A stretch of DNA of 64,000 bases from Biomphalaria glabrata (Eukaryota > Mollusca > Gastropoda > Planorbidae): the NCBI RefSeq assembly GCF_947242115.1, contig NC_074721.1, positions 32,331,676 to 32,395,675 on the forward strand, written 5' to 3'. This document shows positions 13,301 to 23,163 of the stretch, one piece after another (the first letter of the stretch is position 1; every line of letters begins with the position of its first letter). The notes under the pieces are model-generated. The model had not been told where the DNA came from. It worked only from the letters and a program-made list of their open reading frames with translations, and ran no database searches. The translations under genes and the position numbers were made by a program.

Positions 13301-14325
13301 AAAGGTCTTTAGAAGCATATCAAAACGAATTAATGAATTATAATGGTCGAAAAAACTATTGGAAGTCCCTTAAGCAAAACCTTTTGTATCACCCAAAAGT
13401 TAAATTTGCTGTCAAGCCTGAAGCCAGTCCTTTCTTGGCTGAAGATTTACACAAAGCTACGTCCAAAACAAACAAGTTTCGTCAAGTGGTCAAAGTCAAC
13501 CCCTGGAAAGCTTTTAACATCGAGCTGGGCAAAGAAAAAGTAAAACTGCAAAAGGAAGCCTTGAAAAATAACTTCAGATATCCTAGCTTCAAAATACGGC
13601 ACCACGATGACCTCATCATACCAAGTGTCAAAGACTATCTGTGGAACGCCAGGCCTTGGCCAAAGCATGAGGAAATCTTAACTGTACCTTCCAATAGCGA
13701 CAAGAACAGCTTCGAGTTCTCTAAAGTCAATGACATTTTGCGAGAAAAGCAACGAAATAGGAATGTCTTGCCCTCACTGGCAGAGCACGCCAAGTTGTGG
13801 GGAAACAGGTTTAGCCAGGGCTACTACGGTCGAGTGTTGGACGAACGCAGCCAAGCCCCATCATTAATGTCTTCCTATATGGGTCTCCCAGGTGATGCCA
13901 CCAGCCGCAACACAGTTCAAGCAAAAGCGCGCAGCTTCCTCGGCTACAAAGGAGCGGATCAAAGGTTCCTTTCCTTACCTCAGGTTCATCACACTGCACA
14001 GACGACAGACGATATGGGAAAACCCGAGTCGAGCTTGGTCCCCGTTGTCCCAGAAAACTTGCTGTCGCCTTCTAGAGTCAACCAGTTGAGCCCATCATTA
14101 GGCGATGGCAATGTTCCCGTGGAAAGCGGTGTTTCAAATTTATCAAGGAGGGGCGGCTCTGAGGCAAACGCAGTTCACAATTCTGTGTCAGGAAATAGCA
14201 TGGTACCTCCAGGTCCCACAGGAGTGCCCGCAGCAGATGGTGAGTTAAATAAATAGAATTTAAACTAATGTCTTTCTATGTCTGTCTGTCTGTCTATCTA
14301 TCTACCTACCAACCTACCTACCCAC

Positions 14326-14373
<48 letters not shown>

Positions 14374-14387
14374 TTTTATTTATCTTT

Positions 14388-14449
<62 letters not shown>

Positions 14450-14685
14450 ATTTTAAAACACACTAAAACTTGACTTTACATATTAGCGTATTCACATCTG
14501 CAGATTTCAAGTGTCCTGGTCTGTTCGGTTATTACACTGATCCTGAGAACTGCGGCTCGTTCTTCGTGTGCAGCTGGGGCGTCTCTTATAGGTTGCAGTG
14601 CTCAGAAGGCACGCTATGGAACTCTGTTGATGCAGTTTGTGACTGGGCTACAAATGTAAGCTGCGATCAACGAAAATCATCGTAG
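7350..14685 (+). CDS. Large secreted Ser/Asn-rich glycoprotein with C-terminal chitin-binding (peritrophin-A) domain
   Basis: Four coding exons fit together in frame: 7350-7364, 8928-9144, 9272-14239 and 14504-14685 (phases 0, 1, 1; all GT-AG), giving about 1793 residues. Exon 1 supplies MQLLR and exon 2 continues AFTLATFVLLQAMG, a classic signal peptide with likely cleavage near MTKA. The body is hydrophilic and almost free of cysteine, and it is packed with N-x-S/T sequons: about 26 in the roughly 240 residues encoded by 12000-12760. 12787-13110 encodes six 17-residue repeats around ETQVNDSNF. Exon 4 encodes one CBM14 domain with six cysteines (KCPG, NCGS, VCSW, QCSE, VCDW, SCDQ). Known: CBM14 binds chitin in peritrophic matrix, cuticle and mollusc shell matrix. 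Inferred: an extracellular matrix or mucus protein anchored to chitin. The body matches no family I know. Exon structure is predicted, not proven. Confidence 0.8.
7908..8310 (+). repeat. tRNA-derived SINE, family A, split by a nested MITE
   Basis: Lying in intron 1 of the glycoprotein gene, this holds the tRNA-like segment (GTTCGGAAGCCAAGTGCTTAA near 7938), then the body (TGGTCGTTGTGGTGGCCACA; TGACCTTTACATCATCTGCC). It is interrupted at 8086 and resumes after 8270 with TTTGCCCCATAGATCGCAAGG and GAACTTTACTT. The two halves join precisely once the inserted element is set aside. Confidence 0.75.
8086..8270. mobile_element. 185-bp hAT-type MITE nested in a SINE
   Basis: The ends form inverted repeats, CAGTGCTTTTTTTTTT at the left and AAAAAAAAAAAGCACTG at the right. 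The flanks ATCTGCCC (8078-8085) and ATTTGCCC (8271-8278) look like an 8-bp target duplication with one mismatch. CAGTG termini and an 8-bp duplication are hAT hallmarks. There is no coding capacity. A second, reversed and truncated copy lies at 29014-29207. Confidence 0.75.
12787..13110 (+). repeat. 51-bp coding tandem repeat in the glycoprotein
   Basis: About six imperfect copies of a 17-codon unit (consensus NMENNETQVNDSNFTDI) sit in frame in exon 3. Each carries one or two N-glycosylation sequons and several acidic residues. One copy is shortened by two codons. All length changes keep frame, consistent with selection on the protein. Confidence 0.85.
14277..14451. repeat. (TCTA)n microsatellite in the last intron of the glycoprotein gene
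   Basis: Long runs of TCTA with TCTG and CCTA variants at the left, broken by one poly-T interruption near 14370. It starts about 37 bases after the exon 3 donor (14240) and ends about 50 bases before the exon 4 acceptor, so it fills most of a 264-base intron. Open frames across it are spurious. Confidence 0.95.
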
Positions 14686-15820
14686 TTGGCATCACATACT
14701 GAGCTTAATACAAGACATGAATATCAAGAAATAAGCATTTTGGCCTTGTTAAATGAAGTGGACTGATATCAGATTATTTTATGATTCATAATGGAGAATG
14801 GACTTAAATAAGATTTATTATAAAGCTATGCCAGTTTACAATAGTCTATAAAATGGCGTACTTTGACATTTAACCACAAATGAATTAGGTAGATGTAGAC
14901 ATTTTAATAATAGCTGGCGGCTGGCATAAATTATGTTTAATTTCATAGTTTAAGCAATCTAGATCTAGTCCCATTATATATAAGAATAATGAAATATAAC
15001 TCCAGAACCTTGTACAGTAAAGGGGGGACTATGTCTAGCGTCTCTAGATTCTACGTTCCTGACAGAATAGTTTAGCACATAGATCTATGCAACTATGTTT
15101 CTTGTCATTGTAACATATTGTTGGCTTATTTATGTGTCAAAAGTATCACATTCTAGATCTCTATAGGTCAGTGAAAAGTTAAAGTTATCAAAATCTCCCA
15201 CCCCCACCCATTTTCCCCTTCTTTTATTTTATTGCATTTCTACATCTAATGTTTCGGTCATATTGTTTGAAATGAAAATTGTGACACCTGATTTAGTTCA
15301 CAGAGGACTGACTGCAATATGAACTGAATTGCTGTGTTCAACAAATAATACCGTATGCTACAACTAATACTAGACATGTATATAGAATGGAGTGTTCATA
15401 TATATCTATTACATATATATCTATATAGACTTACCTGTAAATATGTATTTATTTATTTAAACACATAGATGTGCACATACGGTGATGACATTTTGGGGAC
15501 AACTTGTACATAAACTCCTAAAATCATTATAGGATTTATATAAGTATATATCATATACTGCTGGTATATAAAATGGTCCTCACCCTTTGTGGTCCCGATT
15601 TCGCAACAGATAATACATAAATAATTTGAATAATTTGTATATATTATAATTACCCGCATGAATGCAAGTGAATCTTTCAGTATGAATGATACAATTTGAG
15701 TTGATATACACATTTTTGTACATTACACATTTTTGTAATTTTTTTCCAAAGTGTTTTCTAGCCTTTTTATACACTTGATACAATTGTAAATAAACTCATT
15801 TCTATGATTACATAAAACTC
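14686..15820 (+). other. Probable 3' UTR of the glycoprotein gene with poly(A) signal
   Basis: No other gene follows the stop at 14683-14685 before a consensus AATAAA at 15789-15794. This gives a 3' UTR of about 1.1 kb if the signal is used. No earlier AATAAA is evident. Confidence 0.5.
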
Positions 15821-16400
15821 TAGTTTTGTTTTTTGTTCAATCAACAAGAGCGGATCAAAACTGTTTAGAAACAACAAAATGATGAAGTTAAAAAAAATAA
15901 AAAAAGCAAAAAATGTTTTAAAATACTTACAAAAAAAACTTATCTAAGGGGAATAACTCCAAATATTTTAAACCATATCTCTCAATAGTGTGATAACTAT
16001 TTCCCCCCTTTCAATAGCAAACAAAATTCATTAATTACCACTATCTAATTAAGTATTTGTTTAATTATTCTTGATTGATGCATGTGTTGTCTTTGAAAAT
16101 AAATAATTGTGCAAAGTTTCAACTTGATCCGAGAATGGTATGTGATGGGTTCAAAATTAGTATCACAGTGAGTTGATATAGGCTTTGTACAAACTTAACA
16201 TACCCATAAAAACACACCTCTAAACAATTCAGTAAATACGCAAGCAACGGGCAGTACCTCCAGAAAGCAGTTGAGGTCTAAACCCAGATTTCACCGTATT
16301 CATGAACTTTCCGTGTCCTTATCGTCTACAATACCTAAACTTAAATTCTTTGAAAACTTTTGAGTTTGACAAACCTCTTTGCTAAGTTGAAAGCAAAAAA
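15821..16400. repeat. Intergenic stretch with a copy of a dispersed conserved repeat
   Basis: Around 16090-16150 and 16170-16200 this carries AATTGTGCAAAGTTTCAAC, TTGATCCGAGAATGG and GAGTTGATATAGGCTTTGTA. The blocks appear in the same order at 17480-17600 and 42665-42785, and reversed at 60040-60130. It is probably the 3' part of a LINE or an old SINE. The remainder is AT-rich without a gene. Confidence 0.55.
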
Positions 16401-16404
16401 ATAT

Positions 16405-16483
16405 GGTAAAATATGTAGGTTCTCAGCTGGGGCTGCGTATCCATACTGCATTCCTCATTAATTCTCGGACTCGAAGACAAGCC

Positions 16484-16515
<32 letters not shown>
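16405..16515 (+). mobile_element. LINE 3' end with (ATT)n tail
   Basis: It contains AAATATGTAGGTTCTCAGC, GCGTATCCATACTGC and CGGACTCGAAGACAAGCC followed by an (ATT)n run. The same order is found at 18325-18436. In one frame the sequence resembles the C-terminal zinc-finger region of RTE/Jockey-type LINE polyproteins (CGKICRSQLG at the second copy). Only the last 100 bases are present. Confidence 0.55.
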
Positions 16516-16767
16516 GATCTAGATTTGTTTGGAATTTTAAAGGAAAAAAAAAAGAATTCAGTTTGATAAAGAAATATATTGGAGCCTATTTTAGACATAC
16601 ATATCTGCTCAACTCAGCTCAACTTAGGTTCAGGCACCACTTAACTCTTATACACTTACCTAAACACATTTTGTCTTCACGTCCTTGTCTTACTTAAGCC
16701 AAGATTCGCGATAAATCATTGGGGGCACCACTGTGAACATTTCACAATGATGTACTCTGCCTTCTTT

Positions 16768-16990
16768 CGGTTGTCTCTTCTTTACTTAGTGAAACTGCTA
16801 AGAACAACCACCCACCTGCCACGGTTGTCTCTTCTTTACTTAGTGAAACTGCTAAGAACAACCACCCACCTGCCACGGTTGTCTCTTCTTTACTTAGTGA
16901 AACTGCTAAGAACAACCACCCACCTGCCACGGTTGTCTCTTCTTTACTTAGTGAAACTGCTAAGAACAACCACCCACCTGCCTCGGTTGT
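16768..16990. repeat. 54-bp tandem repeat, four copies plus a partial
   Basis: The unit starts GGTTGTCTCTTCTTTACTTA and ends CAACCACCCACCTGCCAC. It repeats at 16769, 16823, 16877 and 16931 almost without change, with a diverged partial fifth copy from 16984. The length is a multiple of three, so open frames run through both strands, but nothing around them supports a gene. Confidence 0.9.
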
Positions 16991-17195
16991 GTCCTCTTCG
17001 CTTAATGATATGAGACCGCTAATATTTTTACCAATTGTTTTTGTTAAGCGTCATTTTATGCTCTTAGTTTTCTCGATACGCTATGATCCTATCACTTATA
17101 TGGACCAGCTGGGAAAATTTGGGGGGGGGGGGAAGAAAGAAAGGGATATCAGGGTGGATTTCAATGTAATTGGTCTTTTTTAAAAAAAAAGGGGG

Positions 17196-17275
17196 GGGAG
17201 CGACCTGAACTCAAACTCGTGGCTCACGCCTCCTCGGGCAGACGTGTTAACCACTCTACTAGTGAGGTACTTATG
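17196..17275 (-). repeat. tRNA-like SINE head fragment, family C
   Basis: Read on the minus strand there is a possible A box (TAGAGTGGTTAACACGTCTG) and B box (GAGTTTGAGTTCAGG) about 30 bases apart. This is distinct from families A and B. The short length, poly-G flank and lack of a foldable mature tRNA argue for a SINE fragment. Confidence 0.45.
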
Positions 17276-17479
17276 ACAAGAGAAGATTGTATAGTTATAG
17301 ATTTTTTGTTTCAATTTAGAACGCCGACCTATAAAAGGGACTAATTCAGTTTATAGGCCTACCACCACTTCAGTCAAGTACAGTTTCTTTCCCTTGTTCG
17401 ATATACCAAACAAAATAATTAATTACCAATAGTTAATTAACTAATTGTTTTGTTTTAAATTGATTCTTGAGTTGTCAGG

Positions 17480-17605
17480 TAAAAGAAATAATTGTGCGAA
17501 ATGTCAGCTTGATCCGAGATTGGGTGTCGGAGAAATAAGGTGTACAAACCTTTTTACCAGACAGACAAGTGAGTTGGTATAAGCTTTGTAAAAACTGTTC
17601 CGGTT
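17480..17605 (+). repeat. Dispersed conserved repeat, copy 2
   Basis: It carries AATAATTGTGCGAAATGTCAG, TTGATCCGAGATTGGG, ACCAGACAGACA and GTGAGTTGGTATAAGCTTTG in the order seen at 16090-16200 and 42665-42785. The spacing is conserved although base identity is moderate. Confidence 0.6.
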
Positions 17606-17879
17606 TTTACTTATTATTCAACGAGACTACATTAACGAATAATGCATATACCGAAGCCTAGTTTATTTCAATTGATTATTACGATACCTCTATTTAACAT
17701 GTACCTTCGTGGAAACTAAAACCTTCTGGGTCGGTGGGCTCAAAAACCTAGACACGGATCTCGAAAACAACTCTAACGTTTTTCCGAGAAATTTGAATTT
17801 GGGAAAAGAATGACTAGCAAGACTAGCAAAATTCTAGTTTGACCGTTATAATTTTTCAAAGTATTAGAAAAAATAATTT

Positions 17880-18063
17880 GCATTTGGCTAGTATGAGAGA
17901 CGACCGTATGCTATTAGATCATGGAATGGGTGCCTGAGTCAGCCAGGAAAACTAGTGATTTGGCAGAATTTAAGTGCATGCATAACATGCATGACTAGAT
18001 GCATGACGCGTAGGACGTAATCATCTTCTTTTTTGAAGTAACGTCTGTATTGTATAAGATAAG
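17880..18063 (+). mobile_element. LINE 3' end (RT C-terminus and GATAAG tail)
   Basis: One frame reads an AIRSWN-like block, then GKLVIWQNL, and the sequence ends ACGTCTGTATTGTATAAGATAAG. The better preserved copy at 51560-51958 reads AIRAWNVLTESARK before its stop and has the same tail. The FFP...AIR.WN block closes the reverse transcriptase of CR1/L2-like LINEs. This copy is 5'-truncated and frame-damaged. Confidence 0.6.
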
Positions 18064-18249
18064 GTAAGACAGTCTTTTTTTGGTGAGATGAAAGGTCCCC
18101 CACCCCTTTAAAGACCAGCTTTGGCACCAACTTGCTTTAACTAACATCAAAGAGAGAACTTAGCAGAAGGCGGATTCTGAATGAGACAGCTGGATGTTTC
18201 TTACAAAGGCCTCGGGATACACATTTGAGACCAAACGACTGGTGACTGG

Positions 18250-18436
18250 CGTTGTCACGTAGACGGCGAAAATAGAACCTAAATCAACCACCGCCGGACA
18301 ACGGTTATGTCTGCACTAAGTGTGGCAAAATATGTAGGTCGCAGCTGGGTCAGCGTATCCACGTGAAATGCTGCACTTCTCATAAATCTTCGGACTCGAA
18401 AACAAGCCTTATTATTATTATTATTATTATTATTAT
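18250..18436 (+). mobile_element. LINE 3' end with C-terminal zinc finger and (ATT)n tail
   Basis: A frame reads VCTKCGKICRSQLGQRIH, a CxxC...H block typical of the extreme C-terminus of RTE/Jockey-like LINE proteins. It is followed by a GGACTCGAAAACAAGCC word and an (ATT)n tail. It is a 5'-truncated relic. Confidence 0.6.
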
Positions 18437-18742
18437 TGTTTATAGAAATGACAATGATCTTTCCACTGATAGCCCGTTGGTTGATAGGGTTATATGTTGT
18501 GTTGTATGGGTTGTATCTCCCACAGCTATTCCAACCTTACCCTTTGGCGTATTACTTTAGTTAAATTGATTTTTTTTTTAAACTTTAAGAAATTCGAAAA
18601 CTTTTTTTTTTGTTTACAAATAAAATAAAATAAATACATTTAACACATCTATATAGCTTTCAATTGTAACACACATTTATTACACGTCACACGTGGCTCT
18701 GTCTCACCCCCTCTAAATTTTCCCATTCAGACGCTATTATAA

Positions 18743-19048
18743 TGGCCGGCCTTAGGCATAGGCAAACTAGGCAGCCACCTAGGGCCTCCGATTAGTGAGG
18801 GCCTCGCACAGTACTAAATTTAAAAAAAATGCGAAACACATAGGACTCTATGCTTACTAGTCTAACTATTGCGATAGGCCTATATGATTTCAGTAATTTG
18901 TCGATTTAGATATAGACAAATGCAGATTTTTAATACATTGCGTAATTTTAGTTTTTCGCTGTTTCTTTCTAATTTATTTTAAAATTTCATTTAGGGCCAC
19001 CTAATTCACTTTTTTTTATAGCCTCCAATTATCCAAGGCTGGCCCAGC
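18743..19048. mobile_element. Possible small hAT-type MITE
   Basis: The left end TGGCCGGCCTTAGG and the reverse complement of the right end, TGGGCCAGCCTTGG, form an imperfect inverted repeat. The left end resembles the ends of the elements at 5385 and 20540. I could not fix a clean target duplication. Confidence 0.35.
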
Positions 19049-19196
19049 TTATATGCACTCATCTGAGATTGCCTAATCCTACTCAAAGTTACACACCGGT
19101 TGTTACACCATGCAAACACTTGACATACACAAATAATCCATAGCACCGTTCTTGTGAAGCTCCGATGTATATTATTTTCTCATTATTCTTGTATAA

Positions 19197-19640
19197 GACT
19201 AAGACTAAGACTGCTTTATTGATCCTTACGGAAATTTGTTGTGATTACAAGGACTCGTTTCTCGTATAAAGACAACACAACAGAAACATACACATAAATA
19301 CAACAGACAACATAAAGAGTTCATTCAGCGACTACACACAGGTATCCTGGTGCATTTCATGTTCCCTGATCAATGAGTGGCGGTGATAGAGTCTGACCGA
19401 GTGAGGTACGAACGAGTTTTTGTACCGCTCCGTTCTTGTTTTGATTGACAGCAGTCGCCCACTTCGCGACGACCTGGCGTAGTTCTGATGGAGCGGGTGG
19501 CCGTTGTCTTCCAAGATTTTTTCGATTTTTTTCGATTTTAAACAAGCCTCTGTCATATCGCAGTTTCGAATCTACAATTTCATCAATTTCGTCATGGCTG
19601 TTAAAGATTTGTGATTTTAGGCTCATATAATATAGCAGTA
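19197..19640 (-). repeat. Dispersed repeat end with an unexplained 89-residue open frame
   Basis: The word TTTATTGATCCTTACGGAAA at about 19213 recurs (as TTTCCTTACGGATAATAAAG) at 47226, suggesting a shared repeat end. Upstream on the minus strand an open frame (19357-19626) includes DEIDEIVDSKLRYDRG and RPPAPSELRQVVAKWA. I do not recognise a family. It may be a LINE or gag-like remnant; a host exon is less likely because no convincing splice sites flank it. Confidence 0.35.
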
Positions 19641-20539
19641 GTTATATAGAATTAGGGGCCTACTCTTTTCAGGGTTCCACGAAAATTCCACGACAAATCG
19701 TTCACTCGATAGTAACATGGTTAACTTTGTTTACATTAAAACTTTTGTATCTACTATTTCCAAAAAAAAAATTGATTGCTAGAGATCTGAGTTTCTTTGT
19801 TATTTTTTTTTCACCGACATATTGTTTACAGACAAATCGTTTGTAACTCTTAAGGCAGGCAACTCAACGAAAGTAAAGGAGGTAATAATAAACGATGAAT
19901 TTATTATAAGCCATCAACAAATAGTTAGTCCTGGACTTCCACTATAAAGTCAAAGGAGTAATGCCTTAAGTTGTAAGAGTCCTAATTAATACCAGAACAG
20001 CAAAACAGACCACCGACACACTTCCTAGTGTCGCACTCAGTCTTCCGAACACTTCACTAGTATCGCACAGGACAGAACTTAGCCACAGACTGTTCAGACT
20101 CCCATAATCTTAGCCGGATCCACAACAGTCCTTCTTGCTGTAGAATAAACATGTCTTCTAGTTGTGTTGAATGGCGCTCTGATGCGCACCATCAGTGTGG
20201 CTCGGGAGCGCAGTTACAACAATATATTGTTAACATTCTATATTCTCGTCGCGTGTTAAATTTGTTTACATTAAAACTTTTGTAGCTATTATTTGAAAAA
20301 AAAAAATTCGAGTTTCTTTTTTTTATTTGTTTGTTAATTCTTCGTTCATTCTTTACTTTATAGTGAAAATGTATAATAGGCATGTTAAGTTAGGTGAAAA
20401 ACAAAACAAATATAAAAATAAAAACAATATGTTTAAAATACCCAAAGATAACATTAAAATAAAACTTTCACCAATGTTTTGCCAACACGTAGATGAATGT
20501 AAAAAACAATATTGTCAATGAACTATTTCTACTTTTATA

Positions 20540-21600
20540 AGTAACTAGTCGACCGGCGGCACTCATCTGCTATTTTGCAGGGCCGGTCTTAGGCCATTGC
20601 AACCTTTGTGGGCCCCGCACTTTCATAGAACCCGCGCTAATTCAAGGTGTATAAATTCTTAAATTAAACCATTTTATAACTTAAAACAGATTTCCCGCGC
20701 CCTCCTGTCAATTTACCAGGAGCTTCTGGAAATCTAACGAAATTGCAAAATATACGAAAAAGTCCTTAAAATATACGGAAATATATTGTCATTGTCATTT
20801 TGGGGTGTCATTCAACATGGAAAACGCCAATCCTACTCGCGATAAATAAAAAACGGCATTATGCAATACCCGTAATTGTGGAATCTGGTGAAAAAAGCTT
20901 CTCTCGCCTCAAACTAATGAAGAATTACTTGAGGTCAACAATTCTCAAAGATAGATTGAAACATTTGGTAATTCTTGCTATCTACGTAGGAAACAGAATT
21001 ATTATGATATACTGTATGATTTGCTAAATGCAAGGCTCGTAAAATAATTCTGTAAGTAGTAAAGAATGAATAAAATGCATAGACGAATTTATTTTCTAAT
21101 ACAAACTCTTAAATTTCACTTATTATCCTCTTCCCTACTTAAACTTGGCCCAGCGAAATCCGTTTCGCATAGGGCCCCACAATGCGTTTCGCATAGGGCC
21201 CCACAATGGTTAAGTCCGGCCCTACTATTTAGTGACCTGTAAATATACATAGTAGATTACTTGTTCTCTTTCCATGACTTCTTGGTCACAATGGTTAAGT
21301 CCGGCGCTGCTATTTAGTGTTTGTAAAATGTTTGTTTGTAAAATGCTTTACATGTTTCGGATGTTCCTTCAGAGTTGAAGATAGTTTACTTCTTAGTCCA
21401 AACCTCCCGCAGGACGAAGGGGGATGGGAGCGGGCAGGGTTTGACAGTCCAGCGCGCAGCCATCCGTAGTGACGCGTGAATACTCACTTGTTCTCCCCCC
21501 TCTTGTTTTTTCGTGGTGTGACTATCCACAGAAATAAAAGAGAGATCTTTCCTTTACTTCTTCTTCTCGTCCAAACTCTTGAGGGAAGAAGAGAATTATA
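20540..21600. mobile_element. hAT-derived non-autonomous transposon, copy 2, nested
   Basis: Homologous to 5385-6345 throughout. CAGGGCCGGTCTTAGG at about 20577 and the reverse of AAGTCCGGCCCTACT near 21225 form the terminal inverted repeats. 20800-21027 is an open frame with ESGEKSFSRLKLMKNYLRST, the hAT C-terminal dimerisation motif, but no catalytic core. Unlike copy 1 it contains a family B SINE at 21321-21466. It lies wholly inside the long-inverted-repeat element. Confidence 0.65.
21321..21466 (-). repeat. tRNA-derived SINE, family B copy 2 (internally shortened)
   Basis: It shares with 541-710 the blocks TTTACATGTTTCGGATGTTCC, CTCCCGCAGGACGA and GGGATGGGAGCGGGCAGGG, then joins directly to GACAGTCCAGCGCGCAGCC. 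The B-box part of the head is largely gone. It is absent from the homologous element at 5385, so it inserted after the two copies separated. Confidence 0.7.
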
Positions 21601-22135
21601 TAAATAGATAGTTCCTTGTCGATAAAGTTTTATTTCTTCTAGAGTCGCCATGCTGTCTAGCACTCAACTAGGTGTTAACTAGAGTATCCAGCTGAATGGG
21701 TAGATAACAAAGTAGAGGGGTGGGGGCTACAGGTAGAGGAAGGCCCTAAAGAGTGTTAACCCTAACATGATGAAATAGGTATGTTAATTAAACATCTGGA
21801 CCACTATTAAGAAGATAAGCAAATGTGGGTGGGGCGAGCAAGACTACATGACGGACACGGGTGTAAAAGAAGGCCTACATGATGAAAGTAAGAATGTTGC
21901 CTACAGTAAAGTGAGGGCCCATTTAAATTGTTCGGATAGCTTGTTGTAAGATTTCATTTTTTAAGTAGCATTTTCATCGCATACTGTCCTCATTAACAAT
22001 AAAGAATTAATCAAAAAAAAAAATCAGATTTGTCCCGATCTCTAGCAATCAATTTGTTGGTTTTTTTTTTTTTTTTTTGAAATAATAGCTACAAAAGTTT
22101 TAATGTAAACACATTAAACAATATGTTACTATCCA

Positions 22136-22346
22136 GTGAACGATTTGTCTGTGAACAATATGTCGGTGAACGAATTGTCAGAGAACGCTTTTGTCTTGAA
22201 CCAACTGTCGGTGAACACATTGTCAGTGAACAAGCTGTCTGTGAGCAAGTTGTCGGTGAACGATATGTCGGGTGAATGAATAGTGGTGTGAACGAATAGT
22301 CGGGTGAATGAAAAGTGAGCGATTTGTCGGTGAACGAAATGTCAGT
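22136..22346. repeat. 15-bp degenerate tandem repeat at the end of the long-inverted-repeat element
   Basis: Successive units follow GTGAACRAWWTGTCG: GTGAACGATTTGTCT, GTGAACAATATGTCG, GTGAACGAATTGTCA, GTGAACACATTGTCA and so on, about fourteen units with a few 13-17-bp variants. The left arm carries only one to three comparable units (19692-19705, 19812-19848). Confidence 0.8.
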
Positions 22347-22361
22347 GTCCCCCTTTTCAGG

Positions 22362-22730
22362 AATGTAGGCTATATATGTTTTCAGGGTATATGTCCTTGG
22401 GTGCTGGTGTTTTTAGTGTATGGTTGTATTAATATTAACAGATGTTCCTGTTTTTAGATGTTTTTGGAATATACATATTCTTTTGAAGAAGCTTTGCGTT
22501 GCCTAGGTAGAGTAATATACTAATATGACATCACAAGCAGGGTTAAGACACACACATTTCTGTGACACTTATAGGACTACACTCAAAATTCTTTTCAGGT
22601 AGGCCTACTCAGTCACACACACACACAGTTGTTCTCAGGTACTTACAGACATAAAATTCTCATGCGCTTTCATACACGATTTTTCTTAGGGTTAAAAGGT
22701 CAGTTCTTTCTCAGGCACTTACATTAAAGA
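22362..22730. other. Intergenic, no gene seen
   Basis: Sequence right of the long-inverted-repeat element, with a short CA run near 22614. No exon or known repeat is recognised. Confidence 0.4.
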
Positions 22731-22732
22731 GG

Positions 22733-22950
22733 GAGGTGCGGTGGTTGTGTGGTAAAGTGGTTGTCTTCCAAATCGGGGGTCCCGGGTTCGAATTCATTTT
22801 TAATTTCGGATCTTTAGGGCGCTTCTGAGTCTAAGGGTACCTGACCTTAGTAAGGCGATTGGTCATTGGGCTGGCTACATGTATATAGCTCCTCCTTCGT
22901 GCTTAGAACGTGAGTATGTTTCGGTATGTAGAGCAACCGGAAAGAATTAT
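22733..22950 (+). repeat. tRNA-derived SINE, family A head with a different tail
   Basis: A head reading GAGGTGCGGTGGTTGTGTGG (A box) and GGGTTCGAATTC (B box, about 22788) leads into ATCTTTAGGGCGCTTCTGAG and GGGTACCTGACCTTAGT, the family A body. The 3' part (CTGGCTACATGTATATAGC and AAAGAATTATTACAAT) differs from the other copies, so it may be a subfamily with another tail. It lies about 230 bases upstream of the dynein intermediate-chain start codon. Confidence 0.7.
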
Positions 22951-23163
22951 TACAATTAGGCGACTCGGGCTGAATGTTATGACTCACTTCGTACCTTTAG
23001 TTTATTGATGTCTATACGTCTATAGTCTAGACTTCTAGACCTATCCAGATCATAGATCTAGGCATTCTATGTCTATAGAATTGTAAATCTGGATAGATCT
23101 AGGTCCTAAAACTATATTAATGACACATTAACTGGTTCTTTTATGTTGTAGTTGTAGAAAAAC

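Larger units (their letters stand above)
19674..22352. mobile_element. 2.68-kb long-inverted-repeat (foldback-like) transposon
   Basis: The direct repeat CTTTTCAGG flanks the element (19665-19673 and 22353-22361). The left arm (about 19690-19800) is the reverse complement of the right arm (about 22020-22165): both hold ACAAATCGTTCAC, a GTTTACATTAAAACTTTTGT block, a poly-A run and ATTGATTGCTAGAGATC. A third partial arm copy lies at 20262-20330. Outside the right arm core lie about fourteen 15-bp subterminal repeats (22136-22346). Inside sit a hAT-derived element and a SINE. A 9-bp duplication with long repeat-built arms recalls foldback or MULE-type elements. No transposase of its own is visible, so the class is open. 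Confidence 0.65.

Noticed and set aside
9300-13999. Several 60-97-codon frames on either strand within the large exon
   Set aside because: Shadows of the real coding frame, without signal peptides or domains of their own.
14268-14466. Two 62-codon frames rich in Ile, Tyr, Leu and Ser
   Set aside because: Translation of the (TCTA)n microsatellite inside an intron.
16742-17013. Small repeat protein genes on either strand
   Set aside because: Frames arise from a 54-bp tandem repeat divisible by three, with no start context, domain or splicing support.
22733-22950. A tRNA gene (A-box and B-box-like sequence)
   Set aside because: The head is followed by the SINE family A body, does not give a convincing cloverleaf by eye, and belongs to a dispersed family.
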